From: Candidatus Gastranaerophilales bacterium | GTDB taxonomy: Bacteria > Cyanobacteriota > Vampirovibrionia > Gastranaerophilales > Gastranaerophilaceae | DNA length: 39,542 nt | Reading direction: 5' to 3' | NCBI GenBank assembly: GCA_944325535.1 | Contig: CALVAL010000012.1 | Span: 1 to 39,542 of the forward strand | In this document: positions 33,669 through 39,542 of the stretch, one piece after another | Layout of the letters: every line of letters begins with the position of its first letter | Position numbering within the stretch: the first letter of the stretch is position 1 | The notes under the pieces: model-generated | What the model saw: only the letters and a program-made list of their open reading frames with translations | What the model was told of the DNA's origin: nothing | The model's database searches: none | Made by a program: the position numbers and the translations under genes

Positions 33669-34712
33669 ATGAAAGAATTAGCTGAATATAAAGAAACTCT
33701 TCATTCTTGCTCTAAATGTGGTCTATGTCAGGCAGAATGTCCTATATATAAAATTACAGGCAATGACTGTACAGTATCACGTGGTCAATTTATAATGCTT
33801 CAGGGATTATTAAAGGGGGAGCTAAAAATGACAAAAAATCTAAATAAGTATTTAGATTTATGTCTAAAATGTGGAAAATGTTCAAAGTTTTGTCCTAGTG
33901 ATATTGATGTAGTTGATGTAATCGCTTCTGCAAAGGCTGAATATTTTAAGACCAGTAAAATAGAAAAATTGGTATCTATTTTTCAAAAAAAATTTATATT
34001 TGGAATTGGGATTAGTTTTTTAAATTTTTTTAGTAAAAAAATACAAAGCAAAAAATTTGAGAAAAAGGTTATCTATTTTGGTGGTTGTGGAAGTAAAATT
34101 AAAGGAAATGAAGCAGTTGTTAAGATATTAAATTCAATAGGGATTGAGGTTATTACTCCAGATTTTGAATGTTGTGGAATTCCTTTTTATGTAAGAGGTG
34201 ATAAGAAAACTTTTGAAGAATATAGGGATAATTTTTTATCAAAGATTTCTGAATATGAAACTTTTGATATCATTACGACTTGTGCAAGTTGTGAAAAAAC
34301 AATCAAAAGTTATTTGCCAGAAAATTATAATATTAAAAATATTTATGAATATTTAAAATCAAATAATTTACAGCTGGAACTTAAAAATAAAATTAAAGTT
34401 ACATATCATAAGCCTTGTAATATTGATAATTTCCCTGATATTTTATGGATTTTAAATAATACTAAAAATTTAGAATATGTTGAAATGGATGGATATGACG
34501 AATGTTGTGGGCTAAATGGAATTACTAAAATAAGTGAATATTCAATCTTTTCAAAAATATTTAAGAAAAAATTTGAAAATATAAAAAAGACAAAAGCAAA
34601 ATATGTATTAACCTCTTGTTTAGGTTGTGAGGCTGCCCTATTATCATATTCTTTTGGTCGATATCGAGTTGCTGATTTAGTGGACTTTTTGCATAAAAAT
34701 ATAAAAAAATAA
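33669..34712 (+). CDS. GlcF/LutA-type (Fe-S) oxidoreductase subunit
   Basis: A 347-residue cytosolic protein with two N-terminal 4Fe-4S motifs: CSKCGLCQAEC (Cys14, 17, 20, 24) and CLKCGKCSKFC (Cys65, 68, 71, 75). Two CCG cysteine-rich domains follow (ECCGIPF ... TTCASC, and DECCGLNG ... TSCLGCE). This layout matches the iron-sulfur subunit of glycolate oxidase (GlcF) and related heterodisulfide-reductase-like proteins. The partner FAD subunit (GlcD-type) is not here, so substrate and electron acceptor are open. I start at the ATG giving MKELAEYKETLHSC, the usual family start; an upstream TTG would add 25 residues unlike the family. Confidence 0.85.
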   Translation: MKELAEYKETLHSCSKCGLCQAECPIYKITGNDCTVSRGQFIMLQGLLKGELKMTKNLNKYLDLCLKCGKCSKFCPSDIDVVDVIASAKAEYFKTSKIEKLVSIFQKKFIFGIGISFLNFFSKKIQSKKFEKKVIYFGGCGSKIKGNEAVVKILNSIGIEVITPDFECCGIPFYVRGDKKTFEEYRDNFLSKISEYETFDIITTCASCEKTIKSYLPENYNIKNIYEYLKSNNLQLELKNKIKVTYHKPCNIDNFPDILWILNNTKNLEYVEMDGYDECCGLNGITKISEYSIFSKIFKKKFENIKKTKAKYVLTSCLGCEAALLSYSFGRYRVADLVDFLHKNIKK

Positions 34713-34722
34713 CTTACCAAAC

Positions 34723-34746
34723 TTTATAGACCATATGGTCTATAAA
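34723..34746. promoter_or_regulatory. perfect 24-bp palindrome upstream of the AMIN-protein gene
   Basis: Arms TTTATAGACCAT and its exact complement meet without a spacer. No T-run on either side fits a terminator. The site lies just after the Fe-S gene and 85-108 nt before the AMIN-protein ATG. It looks like a TetR-type operator by symmetry and half-site (AGACC), but no regulator is adjacent. Confidence 0.55.
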
Positions 34747-34775
34747 TGAAAATAAAATTCTAACCCGTTGATTGA

Positions 34776-34791
34776 TGGCATGGTCATGCCA
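34776..34791. promoter_or_regulatory. 16-bp palindrome, possible operator in the promoter spacer
   Basis: TGGCATG-GT-CATGCCA. It falls between a possible -35 (TTGATT, 34768) and -10 (AATCAT, 34791), where a repressor would block polymerase. The promoter itself is weak and an alternative TAATAT lies downstream. Confidence 0.4.
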
Positions 34792-34830
34792 ATCATGTAC
34801 ACTAATATCAAGGGAGAGAGAGTATATTTT

Positions 34831-35886
34831 ATGAAAAGAACGTTGTTGTTTTTAGGGATGTTTTTATCAATGCTTAGTGCAATTGCAGAAGATAATGTAT
34901 TACAGACAATTGAGATTGTGCCTGTAAAAGATACATATAATATAGTTTTGGTGTCAGATAAGGCTGTAGATGTTAAAAAGACAGTTAAAGCTCCTAATCA
35001 GATTACTTTAGATTTAAAAGATATAAGAGCTTCAAAGACTTTGAATACAGTTTATAATAACGTATCCAATGTAGATACGGTTATGGTTGAACCAAGCGGA
35101 AATGGAATAAGTATATTTTTCCAAGCAGAAAATGCTGCAGGAACAAGTGTGTCTTTTGATTCATTAGCTCCAATTCTTCCTAAGAAAAATGAAGCTCAAA
35201 ATTTGAAGTTAAGCAATCCTGTAGATAGCTATGCTCCTATTTATAACGAAGATATAGCAACAGCAAAGACTTCTCCTTTGTTTGATAAATTAAAAAACTC
35301 TTCAGCTGTAGAGGGGCTAAAAGATTCTGTTGATGAAGATACTGTATCAGATACTGCTAATAAAGTCTTCTCATTTGGATTAATTGGGCTATTACTATTT
35401 GCAGTAGTAAGATTGTTCAAACGTAAAGAACCTGATATGAAAATCGGACTTAGTCAAAGTCTTAATGAACGTGAAATTGAAATGTATAGAGGCCCTCAAC
35501 AAATCGGAAATTCTTATGTAAATGTAGAAAAACCGTTTACAACTGTTAATTATGGCTTAAATGCTTATCAAAGAGAAAATAGAAATCCATATGAAGGCGC
35601 TCAAATACATAATCCAAAGCTTAGAAATTATGTAAATCAACCTGCTGAACAACATATAGCATCAATGGTGCAACAGCCAAGACAAAATAATGTTCAAACT
35701 GCTGTTAAACCTGCTGTTAAGAAAAATACAACTCCTGTGAATACAGCTCCTGTAAATCAATCAAATCCTAATGTTGATAATTTAAAATTTTTAGAATCAA
35801 TGACTGCTATTTATGAAAAAAGTGGTCGTCACGATTTAGCAAGAGGACTTAAAGCAAGTCTTAGCAAAAATAATATACAAGCGTAA
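34831..35886 (+). CDS. AMIN-domain envelope protein
   Basis: A 351-residue protein with a signal peptide (MKRTLLFLGMFLSMLSAIA, cleavage before ED). An AMIN-like beta domain follows (about 24-115: IEIVPVKDTYNIVLVSD, PNQITLDLKDI, VEPSGNGISIFFQ). AMIN domains of PilQ and AmiC bind peptidoglycan. Then a TM helix about 181-195 (FGLIGLLLFAVVRLF) and a long Asn/Gln/Pro-rich C-terminal region ending in a helix (ESMTAIYEKSGRHDLARGLK). It therefore seems to place the AMIN domain outside and a tail inside. The ATG is chosen for the AGGGAGAGAGAG Shine-Dalgarno. Two palindromes upstream suggest regulation. Strong terminator downstream. Confidence 0.75.
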   Translation: MKRTLLFLGMFLSMLSAIAEDNVLQTIEIVPVKDTYNIVLVSDKAVDVKKTVKAPNQITLDLKDIRASKTLNTVYNNVSNVDTVMVEPSGNGISIFFQAENAAGTSVSFDSLAPILPKKNEAQNLKLSNPVDSYAPIYNEDIATAKTSPLFDKLKNSSAVEGLKDSVDEDTVSDTANKVFSFGLIGLLLFAVVRLFKRKEPDMKIGLSQSLNEREIEMYRGPQQIGNSYVNVEKPFTTVNYGLNAYQRENRNPYEGAQIHNPKLRNYVNQPAEQHIASMVQQPRQNNVQTAVKPAVKKNTTPVNTAPVNQSNPNVDNLKFLESMTAIYEKSGRHDLARGLKASLSKNNIQA

Positions 35887-35908
35887 TTTTGGAAGAGAGA
35901 GAAATTTT

Positions 35909-35936
35909 AAGGCTTACTATTTAGTAAGCCTTTTTT
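35909..35936 (+). terminator. AMIN-gene terminator
   Basis: AAGGCTTACTA-TT-TAGTAAGCCTT followed by TTTT, 22 nt past the stop codon. Confidence 0.9.
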
Positions 35937-35976
35937 GTAATAGAATATCCTTAGTTAGTTTAATAGGTAGTTTTAT

Positions 35977-37293
35977 ATGAAAATATGTTTTATTCCAATT
36001 GATAATCGACCAGTGTGTTATAATCTTGCAAAAGATATTGCAAATATTGATAATGATGTTGAATTATTTATTCCTCCTAGAGAATTTCTTGGAGACTTGA
36101 ATAAAAGTGCAGATATAAAAAGTATTTTTGAGTGGATAAAAAATTTACCAAAGACAGATTGTATGGTGCTATCACTTGATACACTTGCTTATGGAGGTCT
36201 AATTCCATCAAGAAGGATAAACGATAGCTTAGAAGAAATAAAAACTAGAATGCAGGAGCTGAGACCAATATTAGCTGATAAGAAGGTGTATGCTTTTTCT
36301 AGTATTATGAGAATTTCTAATAATAATTATAATGAGGAGGAAAAAGAATACTGGTCTGAATATGGTAAGAAAATTTTTGAATACTCATATTCTGGTGGAA
36401 AAATTAATAGTGGAGTTCCTGATTATATTTTAGAAGATTATCTTGCAACTAGAAAGCGAAATTTTGAAATTAATAAAATGTATCTTGAATGGCAAAAAGA
36501 GGGGTTATTTGAAAGCTTAATTTTTTCAAAAGATGATTGTGCAGAATTTGGACTTAACGTAGATGAAGCAAAAGAGTTGGAAAGTTTAGGCGGAAAAACA
36601 AAAACAGGTGCTGATGAAATCCCACTTATGCTTCTTGCAAGAGCTATTCAAAAGAATATAAAAGTCTATGTAGAATTTACTGAGCCGGAGTATAAAAATT
36701 CTATTTCTAATTATGAAGATGTTTCTATAGAAAAATCTGTAAAAGGCCAGCTGGAATTAGGAGGGTTTGAATATGTAAATAATTTTGAGCAAGCAGATCT
36801 TATACTTATTGTTAATAATTTTGTAAAAAAACAAGGTGAATTAGTTATGGGCTGGGATACTCCTGAAAAATATAAAAATAATCTCAAAATCCCCAATAAG
36901 CCTTATTGCATAGCAGATGTAAGATATGCTAATGGTGCTGATAATAATTTTGTTAAAGATTTACTAGAAAAAATTGATTTAACAAATTTTTATGGATATT
37001 CTGCTTGGAATACTAGTGCAAATTCTTTAGGTTCACTACTTGCTGCAGCAAAATTTAAATTCGAAGCAAATAAATACAATGAGTCAGCATTTAAAAAGTT
37101 ACAAATAATAAGATTTTTAGATGATTGGGCTTATCAAGCAAATGTGAGAGGTGAGATTTCTTATCCTGAAGATATAAAACCCAAAATGTTTTTTTATGAA
37201 AATATTTTAAAAGATTTATTTAATATAGATTTTGATACAGAATATATTTACCCTTGGAATAGAAAATTTGAAATAGAGGTTGTACTAAAATAA
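35977..37293 (+). CDS. DUF4127 family protein
   Basis: A 438-residue cytosolic protein with the family's start MKICFIPIDNRPVCYNLAKD and PPREFLGDLNKSADIKSIFEW. LSLDTLAYGGLIPSRR follows, matching the DUF4127 pattern (xDxRPVN, D.L.YGGL..SR). Family function is unknown; the conserved Asp/Arg and YGGL residues suggest an enzyme or sugar-binding fold. AGGTAG lies 9 nt before the ATG. A -10 (TAGAAT, 35941) follows the preceding terminator, so it is transcribed alone. Confidence 0.82.
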   Translation: MKICFIPIDNRPVCYNLAKDIANIDNDVELFIPPREFLGDLNKSADIKSIFEWIKNLPKTDCMVLSLDTLAYGGLIPSRRINDSLEEIKTRMQELRPILADKKVYAFSSIMRISNNNYNEEEKEYWSEYGKKIFEYSYSGGKINSGVPDYILEDYLATRKRNFEINKMYLEWQKEGLFESLIFSKDDCAEFGLNVDEAKELESLGGKTKTGADEIPLMLLARAIQKNIKVYVEFTEPEYKNSISNYEDVSIEKSVKGQLELGGFEYVNNFEQADLILIVNNFVKKQGELVMGWDTPEKYKNNLKIPNKPYCIADVRYANGADNNFVKDLLEKIDLTNFYGYSAWNTSANSLGSLLAAAKFKFEANKYNESAFKKLQIIRFLDDWAYQANVRGEISYPEDIKPKMFFYENILKDLFNIDFDTEYIYPWNRKFEIEVVLK

Positions 37294-37314
37294 TATATCT
37301 CTCCAAAATTTTTA

Positions 37315-37323
37315 TGCTAGAAT
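37315..37323 (+). promoter_or_regulatory. extended -10 predicting a leaderless mRNA (U32 gene)
   Basis: TGCTAGAAT (TGn plus TAGAAT) ends exactly 6 nt before the ATG at 37330. No Shine-Dalgarno. Identical to the extended -10 of glmS. Confidence 0.65.
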
Positions 37324-37329
37324 TTTATT

Positions 37330-38613
37330 ATGATTAGACCTGAATTATTAATGCCAGCTGGCAATATTGAAAAATTAAAATATGCAATTAAATACGGTGC
37401 TGATGCTGTATACTTAGGAGTTGTAGATTTTAGCCTTAGAGCAATGAGAAAGGGTGAATTAATCACTCTTGATAATCTTGCTTATGCAATAGATACTGCA
37501 AAAAAAATGGGTGCGAAGGCTTATTTAACATTAAATATTTTTGGATTTAATAGTGATATAAAAGCTCTTGAAGCTTGTATGGATAAAATTGTTGATTCTA
37601 AGCCTGATGCCTTAATTATAAGTGATGTAGGCATTATGAGATTGGCTAAAAAATATATGCCAAATACGGATATACACGTTAGTACTCAAGCTAATATTTT
37701 AAACTATGAGGCTGTAAGATTTTGGCAAGATATGGGAGCTACAAGAGCAATTTTAGCCAGAGAGCTTCCGATAAAAGATGTTGCAGAAATTAAGCAAAAA
37801 GTCCCTGATATGGAATTAGAATGTTTTATCCATGGTGCTCAGTGCGTATCTTTTTCAGGAAGATGTCTTTTAAGTGATTACATGACAAATGGTGAAAGAA
37901 AAGCTAATTCAGGCAATTGTTCTCAGCCTTGCAGATGGAGCTACAAGCTTGTAGAAGAGACTCGTCCAGGACAATATTATGAAATTGCCGAGAACGAAAA
38001 AGGAACTCATATTTTAAGTACAAAAGACCTTTGTCTTGTTCGTCACTTAAAAGAAATGATTGAAGCTGGTATTGACTCATTCAAAGTAGAAGGAAGAACA
38101 AAAAGTCTATATTATGTTTCAGCTGTTGCGAAAGCTTATCGAGAAGCAATAGATGCAGTATTAAGAAATCCGAATGCTGATATGCAGTCTTATTTCGAAG
38201 AATTGCTCAAGGTCGGAAATAGAGGTTATACTACAGGTTTCTATTTAGGTGAAGGATATCCGAAAGACGGATATAGTTATGATATTTCTAAAGGACTAGC
38301 TGGTGCTGATTTCCTTTGTGAGTTTTGGGGCGAAAAATATAATTCAGAAGGTATAAATACAACAGAGCTAGAGCCTCAAGCTAGTGACTGGTATAAGATT
38401 AAAACAAAAAATAAATTTAATAAAAATGAAGATATAGAAATAATTTCTCCATCTGAAAAGTTTATTACCCAAGTAATAGAGATAAAAAATATGAAAGGGG
38501 AAGAATTAGAGCTTGCAAATACAAATGATGAGCTTTTAGTAAGACTAACCCAAGCACCGAAAGAGTTTCAATATGCTCTAGCAAGAACTGTTGGAATCAA
38601 GGGTGGGGGGTAA
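37330..38613 (+). CDS. peptidase U32-family protein (TrhP/YrrO-like tRNA hydroxylation)
   Basis: A 427-residue cytosolic protein starting IRPELLMPAGNIEKLKYAIKY, the U32 opening. The U32 signature is complete: ECFIHGAQCVSFSGRCLLSD ... GERKANSGNCSQPCRWSY, with Cys172, 179, 197 and 201 as probable Fe-S ligands. The C-terminal region (GNRGYTTGFYLG ... ) matches YegQ/TrhP-type proteins, which hydroxylate U34 of tRNA using prephenate, rather than true collagenases. Length is right for that group, but the U32 subgroup cannot be fixed from sequence alone. Predicted leaderless. Confidence 0.85.
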   Translation: MIRPELLMPAGNIEKLKYAIKYGADAVYLGVVDFSLRAMRKGELITLDNLAYAIDTAKKMGAKAYLTLNIFGFNSDIKALEACMDKIVDSKPDALIISDVGIMRLAKKYMPNTDIHVSTQANILNYEAVRFWQDMGATRAILARELPIKDVAEIKQKVPDMELECFIHGAQCVSFSGRCLLSDYMTNGERKANSGNCSQPCRWSYKLVEETRPGQYYEIAENEKGTHILSTKDLCLVRHLKEMIEAGIDSFKVEGRTKSLYYVSAVAKAYREAIDAVLRNPNADMQSYFEELLKVGNRGYTTGFYLGEGYPKDGYSYDISKGLAGADFLCEFWGEKYNSEGINTTELEPQASDWYKIKTKNKFNKNEDIEIISPSEKFITQVIEIKNMKGEELELANTNDELLVRLTQAPKEFQYALARTVGIKGGG

Positions 38614-38704
38614 ATGTATTTTGGCTCTTATGTAAAACTAAAAGCCTTGTATGAATAAATATAGATGTAAATGAAATTCAAAAATGTTCTTTTGGAGATT
38701 AGAG

Positions 38705-39178
38705 ATGTTTTTAAAGCCTGACTATAACTTAAAAAATATTTATGAAATAGATTTTCAAGAATTGAAAACTAAAGGCATAAAATGCCTTATGTTTGATTTA
38801 GATAGTACAGTTATGGTCTCTAAATCTGCAAATTTTTTACCGGAGACTGTGGAATGGTTTAATACATTCCTAAAAGATTTTGAAGTAGCAATAATTTCTA
38901 ATAATAAAAGTAAAGAATATATTGAAAATGCTTCTAAAATAGCTCCTTGTAGAGTAATAGGTCATGCAAATAAGCCAAATCCTAAAGTGATGAAAGAATA
39001 TCTTGAATCTATTAGTATAGAACCCTCTTGTGCTGTAATGATTGGTGATAGACCACTTACAGATATACTTGCAGGAAAACTATTGGGTTGTAAGACTATT
39101 TTAGTAGGCTCAATTAATCCAAATGAGAATTTGCCAACGAAATTTGTAAGAGCTCTTGAAAGAAGCACTATAAGATAA
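38705..39178 (+). CDS. YqeG-family HAD phosphatase
   Basis: A 157-residue HAD-superfamily (IIIA) phosphatase. Motif I FDLDSTVM has Asp31 and Asp33. SNNKSKEYI is motif II, KPNPKVM supplies the motif III Lys, and MIGDRPLTDILAG is motif IV. The start LKPDYNLKNIYEID fits YqeG. Plant and cyanobacterial relatives dephosphorylate phosphatidylglycerophosphate, so a role in phosphatidylglycerol synthesis is plausible. The ATG at 38705 has TGGAG upstream; an earlier in-frame ATG (7 codons) does not. The 90-bp gap before it holds no recognisable gene. Confidence 0.88.
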   Translation: MFLKPDYNLKNIYEIDFQELKTKGIKCLMFDLDSTVMVSKSANFLPETVEWFNTFLKDFEVAIISNNKSKEYIENASKIAPCRVIGHANKPNPKVMKEYLESISIEPSCAVMIGDRPLTDILAGKLLGCKTILVGSINPNENLPTKFVRALERSTIR

Positions 39179-39542
39179 TTTTTTTAGTTTTGAGATTTTT
39201 TGAATTATTAAAAAATGATTAATTTTATCATGATGTATTAAATTATAATTAATAATAAAAAAGTACCCCAAAGAATAAAATAGAAAAGTTGATAAGTTGA
39301 GTAGTTTATAAGTTTAGAAGAAATTTTAGACTTTTTACTATACAAACTTATGCAAAAATTGAATATTAGAGTTCCCTTCCCCAATAGGGGAAGGCTAGGA
39401 TGGGGATAAAAATTAAGTTTAGAAGTTAAGAAAAAGTTATTATCTTTTTCTTAAAAAAATCCCCACAAAAATTAAATAGTTTAGAAAAAAATTTTTCACC
39501 TCAATCAATATTGATTAGAGGAACAAAAGACTTCTAAATTGA
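39179..39542. repeat. non-coding region dense in inverted repeats (MITE-like element candidate)
   Basis: No ORF of note on either strand. It contains CCTTCCCC-AATA-GGGGAAGG (39375-39394). An outer TGGGGAT/ATCCCCA pair (39401-39407 with 39459-39465) encloses TTAAGAAAAAG-7 nt-CTTTTTCTTAA (39426-39454). Another hairpin, CCTC-AATCAATATTGATT-AGAGG, is at 39499-39521. AGTTTAGAA occurs three times (39311, 39416, 39478), and a near-inverse CTTCTAAATT at 39531. Nested stems and bordering repeats suggest a non-autonomous mobile or intergenic palindromic element, cut by the window end. Confidence 0.5.

Noticed and set aside
38614-38658. 14-codon ORF after the U32 gene
   Set aside because: ATG follows the U32 stop directly, but it is too short and has no independent support.

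Overview
The window looks like a chromosomal segment of an AT-rich, Gram-negative-type, fermentative anaerobe. My best inference is a gut member of the non-photosynthetic sister lineage of Cyanobacteria (Melainabacteria/Vampirovibrionia, order Gastranaerophilales). The grounds are the very low GC content, a YidC with an extra domain in its TM2-TM3 loop as I recall from cyanobacterial YidC, a Kdo-pathway KdsD isomerase implying an LPS-type envelope, a pyruvate formate-lyase activase, and several small soluble proteins carrying a short N-terminal Phe-Lys/Phe-Thr-x-Lys motif that I associate with this group. This is inference from gene content, not a database match. No tRNA, rRNA, IS element, prophage or CRISPR array is visible.

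Layout. 1-4.3 kb (+): a GNAT-like protein and a small membrane protein, then glmS, an unlisted 54-codon ORF and ahcY, closed by a strong hairpin terminator. 4.36-6.1 kb (-): pflA and a downstream protein with a candidate Cys-His-Asp catalytic triad. 6.2-7.5 kb: two convergent TPR genes with overlapping 3' ends. 7.6-9.55 kb (+): a PLP-dependent Orn/Lys/Arg decarboxylase and a membrane-anchored PD-(D/E)XK-like protein. 9.55-17 kb (-): a small helical protein, serS, queA, a lineage-type hypothetical, a small HTH regulator, yidC and a divergent GH13 glucanohydrolase, nearly all with their own promoter and hairpin terminator. 17.2-21.2 kb (+): a compositionally odd 442-aa repeat protein, rpsB-tsf and a short DegT-like protein. 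21.2-24.3 kb (-): a 1035-aa SF1 helicase-nuclease fusion. 24.5-31.3 kb (+): a secreted protein, a membrane protein, a sugar-binding lipoprotein, argS, a conserved hypothetical, an endonuclease III-type glycosylase and a zinc-ribbon membrane protein. 31.3-33.5 kb (-): a small protein, a CDF cation exporter and kdsD. 33.6-39.2 kb (+): a GlcF-like Fe-S protein, an AMIN-domain envelope protein, a DUF4127 protein, a U32 (TrhP-like) protein and a YqeG-family phosphatase. 39.2-39.5 kb is non-coding and dense in inverted repeats.

Function. Most genes are housekeeping: translation and tRNA maturation (rpsB, tsf, serS, argS, queA, U32), envelope building (glmS, kdsD, yidC, AMIN protein, YqeG), methyl-cycle (ahcY), carbohydrate use (GH13, sugar-binding lipoprotein) and fermentation (pflA).

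The most interesting signals are regulatory and accessory. Four genes have a -10 hexamer 6-7 nt upstream of the ATG and no Shine-Dalgarno, so they are predicted to be leaderless. A TATGCTA(n)A(a/c)T extended -10 recurs at four genes. Perfect palindromes sit in the promoters of yidC and the AMIN gene. A heptamer-repeat hairpin separates rpsB from tsf. The helicase-nuclease, the Cys-His-Asp protein, the 442-aa protein and the 3'-terminal palindromic element are the best candidates for undescribed biology.
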